A stretch of 48,562 nt of DNA from Variovorax sp. CF313. GTDB lineage: Bacteria; Pseudomonadota; Gammaproteobacteria; Burkholderiales; Burkholderiaceae_C. The position numbers and the translations under genes were made by a program. Of the stretch, positions 26,631 to 34,204 are shown one piece after another. Each line of letters starts with the position of its first letter. The first letter of the stretch is position 1. Under the pieces are notes generated by a model. That model did not search any database. It was given only the letters and a program-made list of their open reading frames with translations, and was not told the origin of the DNA. The DNA lies in the NCBI RefSeq assembly GCF_000282635.1, contig NZ_AKIW01000099.1:1-48562 (forward strand), in the 5' to 3' direction.

Positions 26631-27605
26631 TCACTCCGGCTGGATCCCCGCCTCCTTGACGACCTTGCCCCACTTGGCGAGGTCTGACTTGATCAAGGCG
26701 GCGTATGCCTGTGGCGTTCCGCCCTGGATCTCGACGCCGACAGCCTCCAGCTTGGCCCGGACATCGGGCAGCTTCAGCGCCGCGTTGATTTCGGCATTGA
26801 GCCTCGCGACGATCGCCTGAGGCGTGCCGGCAGGAGCCAGGAACCCGCCGTTCGTGTTCGCGTCGTAGCCCTTGAGCCCCTGTTCGTCCGCGGTCGGCAC
26901 GCCGGGCAGGGACACTGTTCGCTTGCGGGTCGACACCGCGATCGCCAGCGCGTTGCCGGCCTTCACCTGCGACTGGATGGCGCTGATCGTGTCGATGAAC
27001 AGCGCAGTGCGTCCGGCCAGCAGATCGGGGTGGGCGGCGGAAGAGCCCTTGTACGGGACCAGCAGCATCTGCACGCCGCTGGCCATGCGGAACATCTCGG
27101 CGGCCATTTCCTGTGCACTGCCGCGACCGGAGGTGGCGACCTTGGCCTGGTCGGGGTTGGCCTTCATCCAAGCCACGAACTCGGGCAATGTCCTGGCCGG
27201 GATTCGCGGGTAGATGGCAAACACCAACGGAACCTCGTGGGTGTAGATGATCGGCTCGAAGCTCTTCTCCGGATCCCAGCTCAGGTTCTTGAACAGGAAC
27301 TTGTTGATGTTGTGGCTGCCGCCCACGATGCCGATCGTGTAGCCGTCGGGCGCCGATTTGGCGAGGACGTCGGTGCCGAGATTGTTGGATGCGCCGGGCC
27401 GGTTGTCGACGATCACCGGCTGCCCCATCGACGCCGCCAGCTTGTCTCCGACGACACGCGCAATGGTGTCGATCGCGCCGCCCGGCGGGGCGGGCACAAT
27501 GATCTTGATGGCACGGCTCGGATAGGCCTGGGCCGACGACAGGGATGGCACCACGGCCAGGGACGCCGAGACGGCGAGGATCTTGAACAGGGCTGCGAGT
27601 TGCAT
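26631..27605 (-). CDS. Bug/TctC-family periplasmic substrate-binding receptor
   Basis: A 324-aa secreted solute receptor. A signal peptide (residues 1-26, SLSSAQA) precedes the family motifs YPSRAIKIIVPAPPGGAIDT and VIVDNRPGASNNLGTDVLAK, then PDGYTIGIV. This family is greatly expanded in Burkholderiales and binds carboxylates, often with no dedicated transporter nearby, as is the case here. It follows the hydroxyacid dehydrogenase gene on the same strand, so its ligand may be a hydroxy- or oxo-acid made or used by that enzyme. A purine (AG) tract 8 bases before ATG serves as ribosome site. Confidence 0.9.
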   Translation of the reverse strand: MQLAALFKILAVSASLAVVPSLSSAQAYPSRAIKIIVPAPPGGAIDTIARVVGDKLAASMGQPVIVDNRPGASNNLGTDVLAKSAPDGYTIGIVGGSHNINKFLFKNLSWDPEKSFEPIIYTHEVPLVFAIYPRIPARTLPEFVAWMKANPDQAKVATSGRGSAQEMAAEMFRMASGVQMLLVPYKGSSAAHPDLLAGRTALFIDTISAIQSQVKAGNALAIAVSTRKRTVSLPGVPTADEQGLKGYDANTNGGFLAPAGTPQAIVARLNAEINAALKLPDVRAKLEAVGVEIQGGTPQAYAALIKSDLAKWGKVVKEAGIQPE

Positions 27606-27671
27606 TGGTGTGTCTCTCTCTCTCTTTTGTTGATAGGTAAATCGTCATGAAGCCCCGGCGAACTCACCGAT

Positions 27672-27698
27672 GGCCAGGGCTGCGCGTTCGCCCTGGCC
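27672..27698 (-). other. Intercistronic hairpin
   Basis: GGCCAGGG and CCCTGGCC form a perfect 8-bp stem with an 11-base loop that abuts the stop codon of the dehydrogenase gene, before the receptor gene. It has no T run, so it may pause transcription or stabilise the mRNA end. Confidence 0.45.
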
Positions 27699-28652
27699 TC
27701 AGGTGGTCAGGCTCATCGCCGGACGTTCTCCTGCCAAGGCCTGGGCGATGCTTTCGAGCACCATCTCGGCCATTGCGGTCCGGGTTTCCCAGGTGGCGCT
27801 GGCGCGGTGGGCCTGCAGGGTCACGCGGTCGGACTGGCGAAGCGCAAGGGGAACGCGGGGTTCGTCGACGAACACGTCCAGGCCCGCGCCGGCAATCCGC
27901 CCTGCGGCCAGCGCCCTTGTCAGGTCGTCCTCGTTGACCAGTCGGCCGCGCGCAACGTTGACCAGGAAGCCGCGTGGGCCCAGGGCGTCCAGCACGGCCG
28001 CGTTGACGATGCCTTCGGCCTTGTCCGCCGCCGCGCAGAGCACCAGCGCATCGGAATTCCGCGCAAGTTCCACCAGGTCCGCGACAAAGCCGTGGGCAAC
28101 ATCGTTCATGGGGCGCAGGTCGGTGTAGGCGATCGGACAGCCGAAGGCCGCTGCCCGAGCCGCGACGGCGCGCCCCACGCGCCCCATGCCGACGATGCCC
28201 ACGCGCATGCCGCTGAACCGCCGCGCAAGCGGGATGGCGCTCGGCTGGGGGAAGCGCTCCCACTGGCCGTCGCGCACGAAGCGGTCCCCGGCGCACAGCC
28301 CTCGGCAGGCGGCGATCAGCAATCCGATCGCGAGATCGGCCACGTCCTCGGTCAGCGCGCCCAGGGTTGCCGTAACGGGCAGACCGCGGCCGCGGCAGTA
28401 CTCCAGGTCCACGGCATCGGTGCCGACGCCATTGATGGCCACGACCTTGAGGCCGGGCAACTGTTCCAGCATGCCGCGCGAAATACCGGTGTGCCCTCCG
28501 GTGATCACTGCGTCGATGGATGCGCCATGTTCGCGCAGCCAGGCTTCCTGGCCTGCGGTCTCGAAGTATTTGTGAACGGTGTAGCGCGCCGCGAGCTTGT
28601 CGTTGACCGAGGGGATCAGGATCGGATTGAGTTGCAGGACCTGGGGATTCAT
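27699..28652 (-). CDS. D-isomer-specific 2-hydroxyacid dehydrogenase
   Basis: A 317-aa NAD(P)H-dependent oxidoreductase, similar to glyoxylate/hydroxypyruvate reductases. The nucleotide-binding fold starts with VGIVGMGRVGRAVAARA. Catalytic residues are visible: Arg in VNVARGRLVNEDDL, Glu in AGLDVFVDEP, and His in VTLQAHRASATW, where the more usual sequence is TPHIGSAT. The start MNPQVLQLNP is chosen by family length; the frame is open 15 codons further up. It is the first gene of a dehydrogenase-receptor pair and diverges from the citrate-synthase-like gene, so all three may handle one carboxylic acid. The substrate is not determinable. Confidence 0.87.
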   Translation of the reverse strand: MNPQVLQLNPILIPSVNDKLAARYTVHKYFETAGQEAWLREHGASIDAVITGGHTGISRGMLEQLPGLKVVAINGVGTDAVDLEYCRGRGLPVTATLGALTEDVADLAIGLLIAACRGLCAGDRFVRDGQWERFPQPSAIPLARRFSGMRVGIVGMGRVGRAVAARAAAFGCPIAYTDLRPMNDVAHGFVADLVELARNSDALVLCAAADKAEGIVNAAVLDALGPRGFLVNVARGRLVNEDDLTRALAAGRIAGAGLDVFVDEPRVPLALRQSDRVTLQAHRASATWETRTAMAEMVLESIAQALAGERPAMSLTT

Positions 28653-28709
28653 ATCGAATTCGTTCAATGGATGCGGTGTTTTCAAGGCTGGAGGCATGCT
28701 AGTTATTGA

Positions 28710-28744
28710 TTGATGAAGTCGTCAATATTGATATATAAAATCAA
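28710..28744. promoter_or_regulatory. Divergent promoter and operator-like repeats
   Basis: The 117 bases between the two divergent starts are AT-rich. For the plus strand, TTGATG (28710-28715) and TATAAA (28734-28739) with an 18-base spacer form a fair sigma-70 promoter. Overlapping it are TTGAT-N7-ATCAA (28728-28744) and TTGA-N8-TCAA around 28710-28725, which look like operator half sites. The DNA-binding domain on the citrate-synthase-like product is an obvious candidate to bind here. Confidence 0.5.
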
Positions 28745-28769
28745 CATATTTGGACTCACGCACCCGACC

Positions 28770-29948
28770 ATGGCTTCCTGGATTTCGATGGACGAGGCCT
28801 GCCGCCTCCTCGGGGTGCAGCCCCAGACGGTTTACGCCTACGTCAGCCGCGGCAAGCTGGAAGTCGCGCCCGACCCGGCTGACGCACGCCGCAGCCTGTA
28901 TCGCGCCGAGGACGTTGCCGGCCTGGCCAGACGCAAGCAGGCCGGCCGCAAGCACGAGACGCTGGCAGCCAACACGCTCTTCGGCTCGGAGCCCAGCATC
29001 CCGACGGCCCTTTGCGCCTTCTTTCGCGGGCGCCCGTACTACCGGGGCGAGGACGCCGTCGGCCTGGCCCGGACGGCCACCCTCGAAGACGTCGCGCAGC
29101 TGCTGTGGGAGGCCGAGCAACCCGTCGACTTTTCGTGCGCCACCGCAATGCGCTCGGGCGCGTCTGGGCGGGTAGCCGCCTTCACTGCGTTGGCGGGCCT
29201 GGCGGCCACCGGGCACTCCACGCGTGGACGCCTGACCCGGGTGCTGCACGCCGAGGGCCAGGCTTTGGTGGGTGCAGTGGCCAACGCGTTCGGCGCCGAG
29301 CCAGGACATGGGCCGCTGCACCTGCGCTTTGGGCAGGGATGGAAGCAACCGCCCGAGGTCGCCGAGTTGCTGCGAACCGCCATGGTGCTGCTGGTCGACC
29401 ACGAGTTGACCAGTTCGGCGTTCGTGGCGCGCATTGCGGCATCGACGGGCGCCTCCTTGCCGGCATGCCTGCTGGCCGGACTCACCACCCTATCGGGCCC
29501 CTTGCATGGCGATGCCTCGGGCCGCGTCCAGGCGCTGTTCGGCGAAGTGGAGCGACTGGGCGAGGACCAGGTGGTGGCGCACTACCTGTCGACCGGCTTG
29601 CCATTGGCCGGGTTTGGCCACCACCTCTATCCCGAAGGCGATCCTCGCGCAGCCGCCCTGCTGGCGTTGTTCGAGCCCCCGGAGGTGATCGCGCGCTTCA
29701 TCCATAAAGTGACGCGTCTGACCGGATTGCATCCCAACATCGACGTGGCCCTGGCCGCGCTGGTCGCGGTCCATCGACTGCCCGCCGACGCGGCCTTTGG
29801 CCTGTTCGCGACGGCGCGCAGTGTCGGGCTGTTGGCGCACAGCCTGGAACAACTGGGCGTGGCGCAAGTGATCCGCCCGCGCGGACGCTATGTGGGTCCG
29901 ATGCCCGACTTGGCGCAGCACGCACGGCCCCCGTATCAGCGCCTGTAG
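28770..29948 (+). CDS. Citrate-synthase-family protein with N-terminal helix-turn-helix
   Basis: 392 aa from MASWISMDEA. Residues about 5-55 form a MerR/excisionase-like helix-turn-helix (DEACRLLGVQPQTVYAYVSR), followed by LEVAPDPADARRSLYRAED, as in wing regions. Residues about 75-385 are a citrate synthase fold. All three catalytic residues appear kept: His246 in GPLHGD, His284 or 285 in GFGHHLYPEGDPRA, and Asp325 in NIDVAL. The enzyme may therefore condense acetyl- or propionyl-CoA with an oxoacid and also bind DNA. The first catalytic loop has GDASG in place of the common GGAN. It is transcribed away from the hydroxyacid dehydrogenase. No ribosome site is evident, so a short or leaderless mRNA is possible. 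Confidence 0.85.
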   Translation: MASWISMDEACRLLGVQPQTVYAYVSRGKLEVAPDPADARRSLYRAEDVAGLARRKQAGRKHETLAANTLFGSEPSIPTALCAFFRGRPYYRGEDAVGLARTATLEDVAQLLWEAEQPVDFSCATAMRSGASGRVAAFTALAGLAATGHSTRGRLTRVLHAEGQALVGAVANAFGAEPGHGPLHLRFGQGWKQPPEVAELLRTAMVLLVDHELTSSAFVARIAASTGASLPACLLAGLTTLSGPLHGDASGRVQALFGEVERLGEDQVVAHYLSTGLPLAGFGHHLYPEGDPRAAALLALFEPPEVIARFIHKVTRLTGLHPNIDVALAALVAVHRLPADAAFGLFATARSVGLLAHSLEQLGVAQVIRPRGRYVGPMPDLAQHARPPYQRL

Positions 29949-29976
29949 GCGCCGGTCGATCACGCCCACCGGAAAT

Positions 29977-30339
29977 GAAGTGATAAAGGCGTGCTGCGTT
30001 CTCGACAAGAACGACACGAATTTCGTCTTCGGACAGCCACCGTGCGAGCAGATTGATCAAGACGGCGTCATCGGGCTTGCTCGACTCCGTGACGTGCGGC
30101 CAATCGGCACCCCAAACCAGCCGGTCGAGGCGGTCACCCGCAAGGTGGCGCACAAAGTCGTCGAGATCTTCATAGGCCGTCGAGTCGGGCGAGGCGATGT
30201 AGGGCGCCGACATCTTCATCCACACGCTGCCGCTGCCCATCATGCGCAGAAGGACGGCCTTCACGCGGTCCGACATCGCGGGCTCGGCATTGATGCGCGC
30301 GAAATGGTCGATGACCACGGGCACCGGCAGCGCGGTCAA
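29977..30339 (-). pseudogene. Truncated amidohydrolase (TIM-barrel, LigI-like) remnant
   Basis: About 121 codons of the C-terminal third of a metal-dependent amidohydrolase 2 protein. Visible are LPVPVVIDHF, the VWGADWPHVTESSKPDD strand and active-site segment, and the closing ENAARLYHF. No start or N-terminal HxH motif exists: at 30339 the homology stops exactly at the end of the Mrr-type gene. The frame also lacks a natural stop after LYHF and runs on across the citrate-synthase 3' end. It was probably part of the neighbouring carboxylate cluster before being cut. Confidence 0.7.
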
Positions 30340-30349
30340 GTAGCTACCG
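30339..30349. repeat. 11-bp direct repeat, copy 1
   Basis: AGTAGCTACCG, identical to 31059-31069. It contains the last Arg codon and stop of the Mrr-type gene and marks the point where amidohydrolase homology begins, so it is a candidate junction of an insertion or deletion. Confidence 0.55.
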
Positions 30350-30973
30350 GTCAGACGCCATGTAGAGCTTGAACCGGCAACGCGTCTTGCCGTAGTTCAC
30401 GCAGCCCCAGAACGGTGTCCCGCCCTCCTTGGGCTTTCTCTCCGCCATCTTCACACCGCAGTTCACGCAGGTCGGTTTCCAGTACTCGCCTTCATAGGCG
30501 ACTGCGAGCAGTGCTTGTTGTTGCTCAGCCGTGCGCGTGCCAATGAGGCGCAGCAGGCCTGACCGATCTTGTGCGTTGATGCCATTGGCCTTGGCGAAGA
30601 CCAACGCGTCGTCAGTGAATGTGGAGCTTGTAGCGAAGGTGCCGTATTGCAGGTCGTTGGCCTTGAGCACGCCGAAGAACTCGCGCAACTGCTGCACGCC
30701 GACAGGCTTGCGGCGCCAGTGCTTGCACTGAACGATCATCGGTTTTGGGCTGTGCGCCGAATAGAGCCAGATGTCGACGCCGCCGTCCGCGCCGTGAGAC
30801 TGGCTCTCCGTACGCACGCCGGCCTGCCCGAACAGCGTTTCGCACAACGCCTCGAAGCGGCGCCACTCGATGTCCTCGAATACCTGAGGAGACCACGCCT
30901 GTTGAGGCGCATGGGCCGCCTCGCCGGTTTCGCCTGTGAGTTCTTTCTTCAGTGTGCTCAGCCATCCCGCCAT
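30344..30973 (-). CDS. Mrr-family restriction endonuclease with C4 zinc finger
   Basis: A 209-aa protein. The Mrr catalytic domain (about 30-150) has DGGVDIWLY and, after a loop, MIVQCKHW, which together make the D-x(n)-QxK nuclease core of the PD-(D/E)xK fold. The C-terminal 45 residues form a topoisomerase-type zinc ribbon, with Cys pairs in CVNCG and GCVNYGKTRC. Mrr enzymes cut modified DNA; such fusions are common in genome-defence loci. A strong ribosome site (GGAGG, 6 bases before ATG) fixes the start MAGWLSTLKK. It lies on the same strand as the unrecognised gene upstream, 90 bases away. Confidence 0.82.
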   Translation of the reverse strand: MAGWLSTLKKELTGETGEAAHAPQQAWSPQVFEDIEWRRFEALCETLFGQAGVRTESQSHGADGGVDIWLYSAHSPKPMIVQCKHWRRKPVGVQQLREFFGVLKANDLQYGTFATSSTFTDDALVFAKANGINAQDRSGLLRLIGTRTAEQQQALLAVAYEGEYWKPTCVNCGVKMAERKPKEGGTPFWGCVNYGKTRCRFKLYMASDR

Positions 30974-31058
30974 ACATCACCTCCGCCTCTTGAGGCACCA
31001 ATGTAACGCAGTGTTGCAGCACTTCTCCGGGCCGGCTTGATGCCCAGTTGCGCCGCGG

Positions 31059-31069
31059 AGTAGCTACCG
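31059..31069. repeat. 11-bp direct repeat, copy 2
   Basis: A second AGTAGCTACCG, 720 bases from the first. It again covers the terminal Arg codon and TAG of the gene it sits in, here the unrecognised 224-aa gene. Confidence 0.55.
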
Positions 31070-31738
31070 CCCCGGCTTCCGACCATCCTCCGCACGAATC
31101 CGCTGACCCCGGTCAACGCCTACCTGGTGGATGCTGACCAGCTCGCAGCGCCGCCAGAAACCCACGCCCTCCAGCGCCGTGGAAATGTCGATCTTCGCCA
31201 GCCGGTAGAACCCCAGGACCACCCCTTGCGCGAATGCGGAGATCAGTGGCTCCGCATGCCCCGCAACCCTGGAGCTGCCGCGGATCAGCTTGCCGCCAAG
31301 CTCCATGAGCTTGAGCGCGTGGCTCGACCCGGTTGCGGTGCTTTCCTTCGGCACCCGCAGGCACCAGAGCCTGGAGCCGAGCGTCCACACCGCGTGACGC
31401 GGCACCTCGTCGAACAGAGCCCCTTCGATCACGATCTGCCTTGCGCGGATCTCGCCGAAGTCGTGATGGTCCTGGCCATAGAAGAATTTGGCGAACTCAT
31501 CGGCCTTTCTCTCCACGGCGCGGTCGCTGCGCGCCATCTTCTCTGCGGCTCTGAGGCCCGAGACATGCGCGACGAGAAAGCCCAGCTCGTCGGATGACAT
31601 CCGGTGGCCGGACGCCATGCGGCGGTCATACCAGTCCGCCAACTGGGTCAAGGTCTTGCATTCCATGAAAGCCCTGTCGAAGGGCGTGTGTCGAGAGAAG
31701 CGGGAGTTCTGCTCCAGCTTGCCTTCTGGCCGTTTCAT
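31064..31738 (-). CDS. Hypothetical protein, 224 aa
   Basis: Not recognised. The sequence has real-gene features: a GAGGA ribosome site 8 bases before ATG and a balanced, soluble composition. The N-terminal 90 residues are rich in charged helix-forming residues (AEKMARSDRAVERKADEFAK). A middle segment (about 95-150) has hydrophobic strands (QIVIEGALF, RLWCLRVP), and the part around 150-205 is helical (MELGGKLIRG, GVVLGFYRLAK). There is no signal peptide or clear transmembrane segment. It is divergent from the XRE regulator and upstream of the Mrr gene, which suggests a defence- or toxin-type locus, but no function can be assigned. Confidence 0.65.
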   Translation of the reverse strand: MKRPEGKLEQNSRFSRHTPFDRAFMECKTLTQLADWYDRRMASGHRMSSDELGFLVAHVSGLRAAEKMARSDRAVERKADEFAKFFYGQDHHDFGEIRARQIVIEGALFDEVPRHAVWTLGSRLWCLRVPKESTATGSSHALKLMELGGKLIRGSSRVAGHAEPLISAFAQGVVLGFYRLAKIDISTALEGVGFWRRCELVSIHQVGVDRGQRIRAEDGRKPGR

Positions 31739-31907
31739 GGCAACGGTCCTCGATCCCCTCCCCCAACATCGACTCCGCCGCTGCCACCGCGAGCCGACAG
31801 CACAAAGGCTGCGCCCACGAGAAATATCCCGTTATTCATTTCAATCCATCCCTGATTGATTTTTTCGCTCCGGTCTTCGCCGTTGCTTGTCGGATCGTAT
31901 CTCGAAA

Positions 31908-31922
31908 AGTCGCGTTACGACT
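31908..31922. promoter_or_regulatory. Inverted repeat before the XRE gene
   Basis: AGTCG-N5-CGACT lies 28 bases before the XRE start in the 212-base space between two divergent genes. It is a plausible autoregulatory operator for the XRE protein. No convincing promoter hexamers or ribosome site could be chosen. Confidence 0.35.
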
Positions 31923-31950
31923 ATTCCATATCGGACTAGACGATTAGCGC

Positions 31951-32193
31951 ATGTCCGTTTCCCTCTACCACGCTGAATACGAAGCGCTGCGCAACTTGAT
32001 GCGCAGCGTTCGGGTGAAGGCCGGCCTAACGCAGGTGCAGATGGCCGAAGCCCTGGGCGTGGGCCAGTCCTACGTCTCCAAGCTGGAACGCGGTGAGAAC
32101 TTCGTCGACGTGTTGCTGTTTGCTCGGTGGTGTTCGGCCTGCGGGGTCAAGCCAGGCAAGACCTTGGACAAATTGATAGGGACGCAGAACTAG
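31951..32193 (+). CDS. Small XRE-family helix-turn-helix regulator
   Basis: An 80-aa protein that is almost entirely one Cro/C1-type helix-turn-helix (about 15-72): LRNLMRSVRVKAGLTQVQMA, LGVGQSYVSKLERGE, then FARWCSACG. Such proteins act as repressors in phage, restriction-modification and toxin-antitoxin loci. It diverges from the unrecognised 224-aa gene, which lies upstream of the Mrr-type nuclease, so control of those two is the simplest inference. No ribosome site is visible before the ATG. Confidence 0.82.
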   Translation: MSVSLYHAEYEALRNLMRSVRVKAGLTQVQMAEALGVGQSYVSKLERGENFVDVLLFARWCSACGVKPGKTLDKLIGTQN

Positions 32194-32292
32194 CAGTCCA
32201 ACGATCTGATCCCGAGAGCAGTTCGGCGGTTGCCGCCCTCGACTTGCAGAACCGAGTGCTAGCGCGGATCGCGAATCGGGAGCAAATCTTGG

Positions 32293-33219
32293 ATGTGTGC
32301 AGCGACAATGCCAATCATGAGCCGCACCTCCGCTTTCGAATGGGATGACCTGCGTATTGCACTCGCCATCATGGAGAGCGGCACCTTGTCCGGTGCCGCA
32401 ACCACGCTGCACGTGAGCCATCCAACGCTATCGCGCCGTCTGCAGCTGATGGAGCGGCGCCTCGGAACGCGGCTGTTCGAGCGTACCTCGGGAGGCCTTC
32501 GGCCGACGGAGGCGGGAGAAGAGGTCAGGGCGCTTGCGCTCCGCTTTCGAGACGAGATCGCCGGCCTGGAGCGCCGCGTCTGCGGGCGTGACGATGGCCA
32601 TGACGGGCCGGTGCGTGTCACTGCCCCTGACGCTGTCTCCGAGTACCTGCTACCCGGTGTGCTGGCCGCTGTGTGCCGAACGCAGGTCGGATTGCAGCTC
32701 GAGCTTCATGTGTCCAACGATGTTGTTTCGTTGGCGCGGCGCGAGGCTGACATTGCACTTCGCGTGACCAGAGCACCACAAGAGACTTTGCGCGGACGCG
32801 AGGTCGGTACCGTCGCGATGGCGGTTTATGCACCGCGCCAGTTGACCGAGGCGGAAGAGGCCTCAGCGCCGTCCATCCGCCTGCCATGGGTCGGCTTCGA
32901 CGCTGGCTTGGCCTGCAGTGCGCCTGGAATCTGGCTGGCGAGCAACGTTGCTCCCGACGAGGTGCGGTTTCGCGCGAACACCCTGCTGGGCGCCGCGCAA
33001 GCCGCACGCGCGGGAATCGGTTGCGCCGTTCTGCCTTGCTTCGTCGGCGGCTCGATCCCGGAACTCGTTCGCGTCGGTCCACCGCTGGACGAGCTGGCGC
33101 AGCCGCTGTGGCTGCTGATGCATGAGGACGTCGCGCGCGTGCCGCGCATGCGCCGTGCGAGCGCGGCGCTGTCCGAAGAGATCGCGAGATCGTCTCAGCT
33201 GATGTCAGGCCTCGACTGA
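32293..33219 (+). CDS. LysR-family transcriptional regulator
   Basis: A 308-aa regulator. The N-terminal helix-turn-helix is at about 17-75 (ALAIMESGTLSGAATTLHVS, HPTLSRRLQLMERRLGTRLF). The effector domain runs from about 100 to 300 (VRVTAPDAVSEYLLPGVL). ATG 32293 is preceded by GGGAG at 10 bases; ATGs at 32308 and 32317 are alternatives. Its 3' end overlaps the convergent GST gene by 15 bases. Sequences of this type often regulate a nearby oxidoreductase or GST gene, but no direct evidence is visible. Confidence 0.87.
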   Translation: MCAATMPIMSRTSAFEWDDLRIALAIMESGTLSGAATTLHVSHPTLSRRLQLMERRLGTRLFERTSGGLRPTEAGEEVRALALRFRDEIAGLERRVCGRDDGHDGPVRVTAPDAVSEYLLPGVLAAVCRTQVGLQLELHVSNDVVSLARREADIALRVTRAPQETLRGREVGTVAMAVYAPRQLTEAEEASAPSIRLPWVGFDAGLACSAPGIWLASNVAPDEVRFRANTLLGAAQAARAGIGCAVLPCFVGGSIPELVRVGPPLDELAQPLWLLMHEDVARVPRMRRASAALSEEIARSSQLMSGLD

Positions 33220-33897
33220 AGTCGCCTCGGCGGTGACGAGTCGAGACATGTAGGAACCGCGCCCGGCCAGATAACGCATGAAGACCTGTCCGTATTCGGG
33301 CACCACGGCTGCGCGCACGCTTGGCCGCTCCGCCAGCTTGTGGCGATAGGCGGCTGTTGCCGGAAGCCCTTGAAGAAGGCGGAAGTCCGCCAATCGGTCG
33401 AAGGTTTCGAGTAGCCGGAAGATTGGTGCAAACGCGGCGTCTACCAGACCGAAGCGCTCGCCGCCGAAATACGGGCCGGCTCCAGCCAGCTGGCTCTCAA
33501 GCCGCGCGAAACGTCCAGCAAGCTCGGACCGTTCGCGTTCGAACGCTGCTTCTTCTGGCGCCATATAAAAACCAAACACATCTGCGATCACGGTCGAGGC
33601 GAACTCGGCCCATGCGCGGTGCCGAGCGCGATCCAGAGCGCGATCAGGCCACATCGGCGCCTGGCCGACGGTTGCTTCTTCGATGTACTCGCAGATGACG
33701 GCGGTCTCGAACACGGCCGTGTCGCCCACGCGCAGCAGCGGCACCTTGCCCAGTGGCGACAGTCGGATGAACCAGTCCGGCTTGTCTGCAAGGTCGATGT
33801 AGGTTCGCCTGGCTTCCAGGCCCTTCTCGGCAAGCTGGATGGCTGCCCGCTGCGTATACGGGCAAAGGATGTTACTGATGAGTTCAAAGTTGTGCAT
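33205..33897 (-). CDS. Glutathione S-transferase (omega/beta-etherase-like)
   Basis: A 230-aa GST. The thioredoxin-like half (1-80) has a CPYTQRA motif with a catalytic-type Cys near residue 12, as in omega-class or CPYC-like enzymes, then PLGKVPLL with the cis-Pro and FETAVICEYIEE for glutathione binding. The C-terminal helical half (90-215) has the conserved LVDAAFAPIFRLLE N-capping region. A Cys-type active site suggests thiol transfer or dehalogenation rather than classical conjugation. It is convergent with the LysR gene (15-base overlap) and unlike the first GST in the window. Confidence 0.86.
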   Translation of the reverse strand: MHNFELISNILCPYTQRAAIQLAEKGLEARRTYIDLADKPDWFIRLSPLGKVPLLRVGDTAVFETAVICEYIEEATVGQAPMWPDRALDRARHRAWAEFASTVIADVFGFYMAPEEAAFERERSELAGRFARLESQLAGAGPYFGGERFGLVDAAFAPIFRLLETFDRLADFRLLQGLPATAAYRHKLAERPSVRAAVVPEYGQVFMRYLAGRGSYMSRLVTAEATSVEA

Positions 33898-33926
33898 GCC
33901 ATTTCCTTGTGGATGAGCACACGACG

Positions 33927-34100
33927 TTACGCACAGGCGGCAGGCAGCACCATCGAAAGCTTGTGCAGGCCGCTGTGCAGAAACTTGTAGGTGCTGGCGC
34001 GCTCACCTGCGTTGGCTGGAAGGTCCCGAACTCGATGAGTCTCATCGCGCTCGGCATCCAACACAGGGCCAGAAGATGGAGAGGGATCGGCCGGGTCCAT
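33927..34100 (-). CDS. Possible 57-aa small ORF
   Basis: An open frame from ATG 34100 to TAA 33927, reading MDPADPSPSSGPVLDAER and ending LHKLSMVLPAACA. It fills most of an otherwise empty 260-base gap between the GST gene and the tRNA terminator. There is no clear ribosome site. The helical C-terminal half looks like part of a larger protein's tail, so it may be a gene remnant. Not recognised. Confidence 0.3.
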   Translation of the reverse strand: MDPADPSPSSGPVLDAERDETHRVRDLPANAGERASTYKFLHSGLHKLSMVLPAACA

Positions 34101-34163
34101 CGGCTGCAGTCAAATTTCCTCGGACCAGTCTGGCGACAGAACCGCATTCCCCAGACAAAAAAC

Positions 34164-34197
34164 AAAAAGCCGGACACCTTTTTGAGAGTGTCCGGCT
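34164..34197 (-). terminator. Rho-independent terminator of tRNA-Arg
   Basis: AGCCGGACAC and GTGTCCGGCT form a perfect 10-bp stem followed on the minus strand by TTTTTG and TTTTTTG. It starts 7 bases after the tRNA 3' end, an excellent terminator for the tRNA transcript. Confidence 0.9.
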
Positions 34198-34204
34198 TCA
34201 TATC

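Noticed and set aside
29698..29976. Continuation of the amidohydrolase frame across the citrate-synthase 3' end
   Set aside because: The residues after LYHF are Arg/Pro-rich shadow sequence with no family motif.
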